DNA from: an uncultured Oscillospiraceae bacterium
Lineage (GTDB): Bacteria > Bacillota > Clostridia > Oscillospirales > Acutalibacteraceae
Direction: 5' to 3'
Assembly: GCA_900540535.1 (NCBI GenBank)
Contig: UQGM01000047.1
Span: 1 to 18,831 of the forward strand
Length of the DNA: 18,831 nucleotides
The notes beneath the pieces were generated by a model. It was given only the letters and a program-made list of their open reading frames with translations, had not been told where the DNA came from and searched no databases. The number at the start of each line of letters is the position of its first letter. Within the stretch, counting starts at the first letter, position 1. A program made the position numbers and the translations under genes. This document shows, piece after piece, positions 1-6,116 of the stretch.

Positions 1-27
1 TGCCGGATAGGAACGGCAAAATTTTTT
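1..27 (+). terminator. Probable terminator of a gene left of the window
   Basis: TGCCG (1-5) pairs with CGGCA (14-18) around an 8-base loop, and six T residues follow at 22-27. The left arm may extend beyond the window edge, where unseen bases could pair with the A residues at 19-21. The form fits a rho-independent terminator for a plus-strand gene ending just upstream, but that gene is not visible. Confidence 0.5.
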
Positions 28-76
28 ACACTTCTATTACTTCTTTATCGCACATAAACAAAGATACAGCGCACTA

Positions 77-158
77 AACTATAAGCGCCTGCGGCAGCGT
101 GACGCTGCACCCAAGCCGCACACGAAGTGGCGGTGAGGAACAACTATAAGTGCCTGCG
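77..158. repeat. GC-rich intergenic element with near-identical 17-bp direct repeats
   Basis: The 17-mer AACTATAAGCGCCTGCG at 77-93 recurs at 142-158 with one change (C to T at its tenth base), 65 bp apart start to start. Between the copies lies a GC-rich stretch holding a small hairpin (GCAGCG 94-99, CGCTGC 103-108) and a second possible stem (CCGC 116-119, GCGG 130-133). The surroundings are AT-rich, so this patch stands out in composition. It looks like one and a bit units of an intergenic repeat family. It lies upstream of the sulfatase promoter and has no coding potential that I can support. Confidence 0.5.
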
Positions 159-193
159 TTAAAACAAAACCCTCCCACAATTTCCCATACACC

Positions 194-222
194 TTGACTG
201 TACATTACCCATATATTACAAT
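194..222 (+). promoter_or_regulatory. Sigma-A type promoter of the sulfatase gene
   Basis: The -35 box TTGACT (194-199) is separated by 17 bases from the -10 box TACAAT (217-222). Each matches five of six consensus bases at the ideal spacing. Transcription would start near 229, giving a leader of about 45 bases before the sulfatase ATG at 274. The leader contains AT-rich half-palindromes (ATTAAT/GATTAATC at about 224-247) that could bind a regulator, but they are too irregular to call. Confidence 0.75.
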
Positions 223-273
223 AATTAATTAGATTAATCATATTAATTACATGAGTTTTGGCGGTGTAGCTTT

Positions 274-1968
274 ATGAAAAGACCTAATATTCTTCTTATA
301 ACCTCTGACCAGCAGCATTATTCCATGCTTGGCGCAGTAAATCCGAAGCTTAAAACTCCAAATCTTGATTCACTGGCTGAGGACGGTATGCTTTTTGACA
401 GGGCATATTGTCCGAATCCTACCTGTACCCCGTCAAGGTCAAGTATACTTACCGGTATGTATCCGTCTCAGCACGGAGCGTGGTCGCTGGGTACAAAGCT
501 GCCGGAAGCGACTCCCACATTATCACGTTTTCTTCAGGATAACGGCTATGAAACCGCCCTTGTGGGAAAAGCGCATTTCCAGCCTGTAAGATCAACTGAG
601 GAATATCCGTCTCTGGAAGCTCCGCCCACATTGTATGATCTTGATTTCTGGCGTGATTTCAGCGGCGATTTTTATGGATTCGGTCATGTGGAGCTGCTTC
701 GCAACCATGGAGCGGAATTATGGGTGGGACAGCACTACGCCGCATGGATGGAGGATAACGGACTTAAAAACTGGCGTGATTACTTTTTCAGACCTACGGG
801 GAAAATGCATCTTAAATCAATGGGACACTGGAAAATCCCTGAGAAATACCACTATAATGCATGGATAACCGAGCGGACAAATGCACTGATGAAAGAGTAT
901 AAAGAGGAGGGCAAACCATTTTTCCTTTGGGCAAGCTTTCCGGATCCGCACTATCCCCAGATGGCACCGTCTCCGTGGGATAAAATGTACAATCCGTCCG
1001 ATATGGAGCTGCCGGAGTTTTCTTTCAGTGAGCATGAGAAGAATCCGCCTTATTTCAGGGAAGTATTTAAAAAGCGTCCTAAATTTGATGAATACCGTGA
1101 AACGGGCTATGGAGTACACGGACTGCAGCGTCATCTATATATAAAGAGTCAGCTTAAGCGACAGCTTGCCTATGCTTACGGTATGATGTCCTTTATGGAT
1201 AAATACATCGGTAAGATTTTGGATAACTTAAGGGACCTTGGACTTGAAGAGGATACCATAATAATTTTCACAACGGATCACGGAGATCTGTTCGGACAGC
1301 ACGGACTGCGGCATAAATGTATTTTCCATTATGAGGATATGCTGCGTGTGCCGATGATAGTAAAGTATAAAAATCATATACCGGTGGGAGTCAGAAGTGA
1401 GAGTTTGCAGTCTCTTGTGGATATTGCGCCGACGGTTCTTTCTCTTTGCGGATTTTCCCCTGAAAGCGCCATGACCGGACAGGATGAAAGCAAGGTGTGG
1501 ACAGGCGAAAAGGAAAGCGAAAGGGACTGGGTTATCACTGAAAACCGTCACGAGCCCCATGTTATGCATATGTGCAGTTATGTTGAAAAGGACTGGAAGA
1601 TAACTGTCCATGAGGGACGCAGTTACGGCGAGATGTATGATTTGAAGAATGATTACGGCGAGCATAACAACCTCTGGGATGATGAGGATTATCTTTCTGT
1701 AAAAACGGAGCTGCTTTACAGATTTTTGAAAGCCCAGCTTAAAAAGTCAGGCAAAAGTGAGACGGTTTATGAGAAAAATGGAATCAGGATAACCGTTGAT
1801 GCTGATGGCGAAGAGAACAAAATGTTTGTATTCTGCCACGGCGAACAGGGTGAAAATCTCTGGGAAAATAAGGAATATCTCAGTAAAAAGGCGGAACTTC
1901 TTCGCTGTGCTTTGAGTAAGCTCATGTCAGAGGAGCCAATGTGGATGCCGAGAATTGCCAATTCATAA
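274..1968 (+). CDS. Cys-type sulfatase (alkaline-phosphatase superfamily)
   Basis: The 564-residue product is a sulfatase, hydrolysing a sulfate ester. Near the N-terminus it has a metal-binding SDQQ segment (D12, Q13). The sulfatase signature C51-T-P-S-R55 follows, where C51 is the residue converted to formylglycine. K99 and H101 lie in GKAH, and T-T-D335-H336-G-D is the second metal site. The Cys at the modification site means an anaerobic maturase (anSME) or a formylglycine-generating enzyme is needed; none is in the window. There is no signal peptide, so the enzyme appears cytoplasmic and would act on imported sulfated sugars or small sulfate esters. A weak SD-like GGCGGTG (260-266) precedes the ATG by 7 bases. 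The C-terminal 120 residues carry a partial internal duplication (443-489 and 506-550). The substrate cannot be read from sequence. Confidence 0.93.
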   Translation: MKRPNILLITSDQQHYSMLGAVNPKLKTPNLDSLAEDGMLFDRAYCPNPTCTPSRSSILTGMYPSQHGAWSLGTKLPEATPTLSRFLQDNGYETALVGKAHFQPVRSTEEYPSLEAPPTLYDLDFWRDFSGDFYGFGHVELLRNHGAELWVGQHYAAWMEDNGLKNWRDYFFRPTGKMHLKSMGHWKIPEKYHYNAWITERTNALMKEYKEEGKPFFLWASFPDPHYPQMAPSPWDKMYNPSDMELPEFSFSEHEKNPPYFREVFKKRPKFDEYRETGYGVHGLQRHLYIKSQLKRQLAYAYGMMSFMDKYIGKILDNLRDLGLEEDTIIIFTTDHGDLFGQHGLRHKCIFHYEDMLRVPMIVKYKNHIPVGVRSESLQSLVDIAPTVLSLCGFSPESAMTGQDESKVWTGEKESERDWVITENRHEPHVMHMCSYVEKDWKITVHEGRSYGEMYDLKNDYGEHNNLWDDEDYLSVKTELLYRFLKAQLKKSGKSETVYEKNGIRITVDADGEENKMFVFCHGEQGENLWENKEYLSKKAELLRCALSKLMSEEPMWMPRIANS

Positions 1969-1980
1969 TTTAACAAAATA

Positions 1981-2019
1981 CCCTTTGCGTTTATATCGCA
2001 GAGGGCATTTTTGTTTTTT
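1981..2019 (+). terminator. Rho-independent terminator after the sulfatase
   Basis: CCCTTTGCG (1981-1989) pairs with CGCAGAGGG (1997-2005), with one G-U wobble and a 7-base loop. A T-rich tract follows (2008-2019). It begins 12 bases after the sulfatase stop codon and separates that gene from the sigma-factor operon. Confidence 0.85.
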
Positions 2020-2044
2020 ACAGATTTTTTTGCAGGAATAATAA

Positions 2045-2072
2045 GGAATTTACCCATTCTCAGTTGTATAAT
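2045..2072 (+). promoter_or_regulatory. Candidate promoter of the ECF sigma operon, possibly ECF-type
   Basis: A perfect TATAAT lies at 2067-2072, but no TTGACA-like -35 sits 16-18 bases upstream. At that distance the sequence is GGAATT (2045-2050), which resembles the GGAA core of ECF -35 elements, followed by a 15-base spacer and GTATAAT. Autoregulation by the downstream ECF factor is therefore possible but unproven. The leader to the ATG at 2116 would be about 37 bases. Confidence 0.4.
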
Positions 2073-2115
2073 AAGTGAAGGGACCCGATTTGATTAATCA
2101 GTCAGGAGGAATAAT

Positions 2116-2667
2116 ATGGATAACGGCGCAAGTAGCTACCGCCGTTTCCTTGATGGTGATGAAAGTGCCTTTGACGAGATAATGAAAGAGATGTTTGACA
2201 ATCTGGTTTTCTTTATTGACCGTTATGTGCACGATGTCCATGCTGCCGAAGATATAGCCATAGATACCTTTTCGGATCTGGTGGTTAATCGCCGACGGTA
2301 TAATTTCAAGGTGACGCTGAAAACATATGTTTTTATGCTTGGCAGAAGCCGGGCTTTGAATTACATAAAGTACAGGAAGAAACTGACCTTTGAGGAGCTT
2401 TCCGAGGCGGTGAATGTGTCCGACGACCGTGAAATCCTTGAGGAATCGGTTCTCACCGATGAGCTTAAACGCACAGTGAACGATGCACTGGGGAAGCTTT
2501 CGGAAGAGATGCATACAGCGGTACACCTTGTTTATTTTGAGGAGCTTACCTATGAGGAAGCCGCAAAGGTTATGAAGAAAAGCCGAAAACAGGTTGATAA
2601 TCTTTTATACAGGGCGAAGAAAGAGCTTCGCAATATTCTCGGAAAGGACGGTGAGGAGCTGTTATGA
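2116..2667 (+). CDS. ECF-type RNA polymerase sigma factor (sigma-70 family)
   Basis: The 183-residue product has the two-domain layout of an ECF sigma factor. Region 2 is at about residues 14-93, with a helix rich in acidic and aromatic residues (AAEDIAIDTFSDLV) and a -10 recognition part (VTLKTYVFMLGRSRALNYIKYRKK). Region 4 is at about 110-176, with LSEEMHTAVHLVYFEELTYEEAAKV and a helix-turn-helix with KSRKQVDNLLYRAKKEL. The length is typical. The start has a strong SD (AGGAGG, 2104-2109) six bases before the ATG. Its stop codon overlaps the start of the next gene as ATGA, so the two are translationally coupled, as is usual for sigma/anti-sigma pairs. It should direct transcription of a small regulon that may include this operon. 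Confidence 0.92.
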   Translation: MDNGASSYRRFLDGDESAFDEIMKEMFDNLVFFIDRYVHDVHAAEDIAIDTFSDLVVNRRRYNFKVTLKTYVFMLGRSRALNYIKYRKKLTFEELSEAVNVSDDREILEESVLTDELKRTVNDALGKLSEEMHTAVHLVYFEELTYEEAAKVMKKSRKQVDNLLYRAKKELRNILGKDGEELL

Positions 2668-3272
2668 GAGATTTTGAACAGCGCAAAGCGGAGATTTTCC
2701 GCCGCAGTGAAGAAAGATTGACGCAGCGAAAGCGCCGCCGCAGGATGATAATAAGCTGCGTACCCATTGTGATCTGCATAGCGGTTTTGTCTGTTGTTCA
2801 TGTTCCCGATTTAATTCCGACGATCAATATTGGAGGCAAATCTCAGGTTGAAGAAAACAGAGATACATCATCAGTTCAAACAGATGAAACAAAAAGCTAT
2901 TCTGCTGTAAAGGTACAGGCACGCAGTGAGAATACCGAATATTACAGGGAATTTGAAGAACCCGAAAGCGTTGAAAAAATCGTCAATACCATAGAAAAAT
3001 ACAATTGCGAAAAAAACAACGTCTCAGCTTCCACCGAAGCGGAAACCGATTATGACAACGCAGCTGCGGGAGGCGCAACTATGGCTGCTGAGCTGCCGGA
3101 GGAGGATAAAAAGGAGGACGGTTATAGAATAACCGTAGTATCCTCCGACGGCAGTGAGAGGGTTTATACCATTGCAGATGGATATCTTCGTGATTTGACA
3201 AACGGAAAAAAGGTCTTTCTCACCAAAGAACAGGTTTCTGAAATATCATCCCTTCTGGAAGATTTTGATTGA
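2664..3272 (+). CDS. Single-pass membrane protein, probable anti-sigma factor
   Basis: The 202-residue product has a short, very basic cytoplasmic N-terminus (residues 1-27, ending in a run of Arg), one transmembrane segment at about 28-46 and an extracytoplasmic remainder. The outer part has an acidic, low-complexity linker (about 55-150) and a compact C-terminal piece (about 152-202) with YRITVVSSDG and YTIADGYLRDLTNGKKV, which looks beta-rich. I see no zinc-binding anti-sigma (ZAS) His-Cys motif. The assignment as anti-sigma factor rests on the ATGA overlap with the ECF gene and the topology; the sigma-binding region would be only about 27 residues, shorter than in known families. It could instead be a co-sensor. 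It ends 32 bases before the next gene. Confidence 0.65.
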   Translation: MRDFEQRKAEIFRRSEERLTQRKRRRRMIISCVPIVICIAVLSVVHVPDLIPTINIGGKSQVEENRDTSSVQTDETKSYSAVKVQARSENTEYYREFEEPESVEKIVNTIEKYNCEKNNVSASTEAETDYDNAAAGGATMAAELPEEDKKEDGYRITVVSSDGSERVYTIADGYLRDLTNGKKVFLTKEQVSEISSLLEDFD

Positions 3273-3304
3273 ACGTTTTGTAAAAGGAAAGGGGATGCTT
3301 GATA

Positions 3305-4000
3305 ATGAAAGGTAAAAAATGGATAGTTGTTGTTGCAGCATTTATTTTGCTGCTGGCTCTGCCTATCCCCACAGGAGCTTATCATGACGTAAAAATAAAG
3401 TCATACACAGCGCTTACCTATAAAATAGTAGACCGTGAAAGATGCCGTGAGGATGGAAGCGTTTACAATGAAACAACCTTTTATGCATTCCCAATGAATT
3501 TTATGTCCGCTGATTTTCTCATTGCAAGTACCAACGTCCCTTTGGAAAAGGAAAATTTCAGCGAAAATGAGAGCGGGAGACAAAAGAGCGAAACTTTAAC
3601 AGAGCCTCCTGAACTTAAGGTTATGTATGACGAGGAAAATAACATTACCTTAAATCCTTCAAGCTATTGCTGGACGTATATTGATAAAGATGGGGAAAGA
3701 AAAGGTATATGTGTTGACGGACTGCATCCTTCAGAGAGCAAAGAACTTATGGAGGTTATTACACCGTCATCAAAAGAAGTGAAAATGATTTTTGACAGCG
3801 AACCTGATTCACTGACTGTCCGCTGCTGGCAGGAGGAAGAATGGGGTAAAGCCGATGCTCAAGGTGAACAGCTAAGGGCAGAAAACGGTAAGATTTTCCT
3901 AAAACCCGGAAAATATATTTATCAGGTGACGGGAGTCTGGAATGACGGAGCTCTTGACAGAGCCAATGCATCATACAGCTTCTGTGCGGCATTAAATTGA
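3305..4000 (+). CDS. Secreted protein of unknown function in the ECF-serpin operon
   Basis: The 231-residue product begins with a clear Sec signal peptide (basic MKGKKW, hydrophobic 7-20) and a likely cleavage site after T23-G-A25. I do not recognise the mature protein. It has an N-terminal part (26-90), an acidic linker, and a C-terminal part from about 100 starting PPELKV. That part includes SYCWTYIDKDG, a GLHPSES motif and LKPGKYIYQVTGVW, which suggests an immunoglobulin-like or other beta-sandwich fold. Similar PP-W-HP-PG-Y-W patterns occur in many Firmicutes secreted proteins, as I recall, without a defined function. I chose the ATG at 3305 because the SD AAAGGGG (3288-3294) is 10 bases upstream; a TTG at 3299 is too close. 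It lies between the anti-sigma-like gene and the serpin and may take part in sensing or in the response. Confidence 0.75.
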   Translation: MKGKKWIVVVAAFILLLALPIPTGAYHDVKIKSYTALTYKIVDRERCREDGSVYNETTFYAFPMNFMSADFLIASTNVPLEKENFSENESGRQKSETLTEPPELKVMYDEENNITLNPSSYCWTYIDKDGERKGICVDGLHPSESKELMEVITPSSKEVKMIFDSEPDSLTVRCWQEEEWGKADAQGEQLRAENGKIFLKPGKYIYQVTGVWNDGALDRANASYSFCAALN

Positions 4001-4043
4001 TAGTTTTTATTAACTGTATTAATCGATAAAGGAGGGCACAGAA

Positions 4044-5357
4044 ATGAAGACGAAAAAAGCGGTTTTAATTATTATAAGTTTGGTACTTGTCCTTATAATG
4101 GCGTTAAATTTTGCAGGCTGCGGTAAAGAAATAGTTATTACCGAAGAAGCACCGGAATGGGAAATGCGCAGCCAATTGATGGCTTCGGAGCTTACAGCAG
4201 GTTTAACTGCAAATGAAGTTTCGGGCAAAAGCACCGATAGTAAATTTACGAAATCCCAGTTTGAATTTTGTGCTGAGCTTTTCAAAGCCTGTGTAAAAGA
4301 AAGAGGGAATGAAAGCGTTTTCATTTCTCCTTTATCGGTACAGCTGGTTTTAGCTATGACCGGCAACGGAGCAAACGGTGAAACAAAGGCTCAGATAGAA
4401 AAGGGCCTTAGCAGTACAATACCTTTGGATGAGCTTAACGGATATCTTTATTCCTATGTAAATTCTCTTGCGTCGGAGAAAGATTATAAAACTAATATAG
4501 CAAATTCCCTTTGGCTTCGGGATAATGAAAACTGTTTGCAGGCAGAAAATGAATTTCTGCAAAAATGCTGTGATTATTATTCTGCCGAAGTTTATAAAGC
4601 TTCCTTTGATTCTCAGACCGTAAAGGATATGAATTTATGGGTATCCAAAAAGACCGACGGAATGATAAAGAACATCACCAATGAAATTAGTCCAGCGGAC
4701 ATGATGTTTATATTGAATGCGGTGATGTTTGACGCTGTATGGGATGAGCCTTATGTGGATGGAGCCGCAGATAACGGTACATTTACCTCTGTTACAGGGG
4801 AACAGCGCCGAGTAATGATGATGCCGTCAGGTGAAAATGTTTATCTTGAGGATGACAGCGCCACAGGATTTATAAAGGATTATAAAGACGGAAAATATGC
4901 TTTTGCGGCGCTTCTTCCAAATGAGAATGTCAATATAAATGATTATGTTGAGAGCCTGACAGGAGAAAAAATTTCCGCAATTCTTCGGGGTGCCCAAAAT
5001 GAAAGAGTGACTGTAAAAATACCGAAGTTTACCTGTGAATTTAATATAAGTTTAAAGGATGTCCTTTCGGAAATGGGTATGAATCTGGCTTTTGACGAGA
5101 AAGAAGCGGATTTTTCAAAAATGGCAAAGAGCTCAATGGGCAATATATTTATAGGCGACGCATTTCACAAAGCCTTTATTACCATCGATGAGCGGGGCAC
5201 AAAGGCCGCAGCGGCAACTATAATTAAAGGCGGAGCCTCAGCGGCTCCCACTAAAATAAGGGAAGTATTTCTTGAAAGACCATTTGTCTATATGATTATT
5301 GATAAATCCCAGAACCTCCCCATTTTCATTGGAGTTTTAACAGATATACAGCAGTAA
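4044..5357 (+). CDS. Serpin-family serine protease inhibitor, lipoprotein
   Basis: The 437-residue product has a signal sequence ending in a lipobox-like F-A-G-C at about residue 28, so it is probably a lipid-anchored surface protein. From about residue 72 it follows the serpin fold, with FISPLSVQLVLAMTGNGANGETKAQI, IANSLWLR, FILNAVMFDAVWDEPY and the C-terminal LERPFVYMIIDKSQNLPIFIGVL. The reactive-centre hinge, E383-R-G-T-K-A-A-A-A-T392, is a good inhibitory-type hinge with small residues at P12-P9. Counting 17 residues from E383 puts P1 at S399 and P1' at A400. The loop is about three residues longer than in alpha-1-antitrypsin, so P1 may lie slightly further on. Small residues there would fit elastase- or subtilisin-like proteases. 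Gut clostridial serpins (siropins of Eubacterium siraeum) inhibit human neutrophil proteases; a similar role here is inference. The SD is AAGGAGGG, 12-14 bases upstream. Confidence 0.93.
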   Translation: MKTKKAVLIIISLVLVLIMALNFAGCGKEIVITEEAPEWEMRSQLMASELTAGLTANEVSGKSTDSKFTKSQFEFCAELFKACVKERGNESVFISPLSVQLVLAMTGNGANGETKAQIEKGLSSTIPLDELNGYLYSYVNSLASEKDYKTNIANSLWLRDNENCLQAENEFLQKCCDYYSAEVYKASFDSQTVKDMNLWVSKKTDGMIKNITNEISPADMMFILNAVMFDAVWDEPYVDGAADNGTFTSVTGEQRRVMMMPSGENVYLEDDSATGFIKDYKDGKYAFAALLPNENVNINDYVESLTGEKISAILRGAQNERVTVKIPKFTCEFNISLKDVLSEMGMNLAFDEKEADFSKMAKSSMGNIFIGDAFHKAFITIDERGTKAAAATIIKGGASAAPTKIREVFLERPFVYMIIDKSQNLPIFIGVLTDIQQ

Positions 5358-5365
5358 ATAAAAGT

Positions 5366-5401
5366 AAATCCGTCCATTGATTTTTCAATGGACGGATTTT
5401 T
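5366..5401. terminator. Bidirectional rho-independent terminator between serpin and cupin genes
   Basis: A perfect 15-bp stem, AAATCCGTCCATTGA (5366-5380) with its complement (5385-5399), closes a TTTT loop. On the plus strand it ends in a T run just 8 bases after the serpin stop codon. It also lies downstream of the minus-strand cupin gene, so it probably serves both convergent genes. Confidence 0.9.
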
Positions 5402-5444
5402 AATATATGAATTGTATTGTTATGTTTCTTTTGTTTTTGAAGAA

Positions 5445-5867
5445 TTACTTCAGCTTATCATATTCTTCATCACTTACGGGTTCGCACCACTGGTTTGAAG
5501 TTTCCTCTCCCGGAACTTCAATTGCAATGTGTGAGAACCAGCAGTCCGGTGCAGCGCCGTGCCAGTGCTTTACCTCCTGCGGAATGTTAACAACATCACC
5601 TGTATGAAGTTCTCTGGGCTCTTTGCCCCATTCCTGATAGTAACCTCTGCCGGCTGTGACAAGAAGAATTTGTCCGCCGCCTTTTTTGGCGTGGTGAATG
5701 TGCCAGTTGTTGCGGCATCCGGGCTCGAAAGTTACATTTCCGATGACAACCTGCTGAGTTGAGAGCATATCAAGATAGCTTTTGCCTACAAAATAATCGG
5801 CATAAGCGGTATTTTCTCCTCCCATGGGGAAAATAAGTTTTTCCGTAAATTCATTTTTTTCATTCAT
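5445..5867 (-). CDS. Small cupin-domain protein (Cupin_2 type)
   Basis: The 140-residue product is a single cupin barrel. It has the first metal-binding motif as W-H-I-H-H, then GGQILLVTAGRGYYQEWG, then GDVVNIPQEVKHWHGAAPD, where the second His motif falls. This order (R-x-x-WHxH, then VTAGxGxxQ, then GDxxxxPxxxxHWHG) is typical of the small cupins often found with carboxymuconolactone decarboxylase-like proteins and oxidoreductases. No such partner is adjacent here. The start is supported by an SD (AAGAGAGG on the minus strand, 5883-5876) eight bases upstream. The gene is a single unit between the terminator at 5366-5401 and its own promoter. The substrate or enzymatic activity is unknown. 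Confidence 0.85.
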   Translation of the reverse strand: MNEKNEFTEKLIFPMGGENTAYADYFVGKSYLDMLSTQQVVIGNVTFEPGCRNNWHIHHAKKGGGQILLVTAGRGYYQEWGKEPRELHTGDVVNIPQEVKHWHGAAPDCWFSHIAIEVPGEETSNQWCEPVSDEEYDKLK

Positions 5868-5884
5868 AAGTAAAGCCTCTCTTT

Positions 5885-5928
5885 CAAAGTAAAAGTGTAT
5901 TTTAAACGAATAAAATGCAAAGTAAAAG
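5885..5928 (-). promoter_or_regulatory. Candidate cupin promoter flanked by direct-repeat operator
   Basis: On the minus strand TTTACT (5926-5921) and TAAAAT (5904-5899) lie 16 bases apart and could be -35 and -10 boxes, with a start near 5892. The 11-mer CAAAGTAAAAG occurs twice on the plus strand, at 5885-5895 and 5918-5928, 33 bp (about three helical turns) apart. One copy covers the putative -35 box and the other the start site, the arrangement expected for a repressor operator. The boxes are only moderate matches. Confidence 0.4.
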
Positions 5929-5954
5929 CATATCGGTCATTTCCCGATATGCTT
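5926..5954. other. Perfect 11-bp inverted repeat upstream of the cupin gene
   Basis: AAGCATATCGG (5926-5936) is repeated inverted as CCGATATGCTT (5944-5954) with a 7-base spacer. It lies between the metallophosphoesterase terminator and the cupin promoter. It touches the putative -35 box at 5921-5926. No T tract follows on either strand, so it looks more like a regulator site than a terminator. Confidence 0.45.
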
Positions 5955-6064
5955 ATTATATTTCATTTGAATAATTATGTCCAATGCTTATATTTGTTTC
6001 TAATTTATGCCTGAAAAGCATTTAATTTTTGCTTATTAAAAAGTCATTTTTGTCTTTGGCAAAG

Positions 6065-6103
6065 AAAAAATCCCCGATGATTTTTAAAGTCATCGGAGAT
6101 TTT
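6065..6103 (-). terminator. Rho-independent terminator of the metallophosphoesterase gene
   Basis: CCGATGA (6074-6080) pairs with TCATCGG (6090-6096). After one C/A mismatch the stem continues through CT/AG and an A/T run (6065-6072 with 6098-6103). Read on the minus strand the hairpin ends in a run of T (complement of the A run at 6065-6070), just past the stop codon at 6117. Confidence 0.8.
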
Positions 6104-6116
6104 GTTTTTTAAACTT

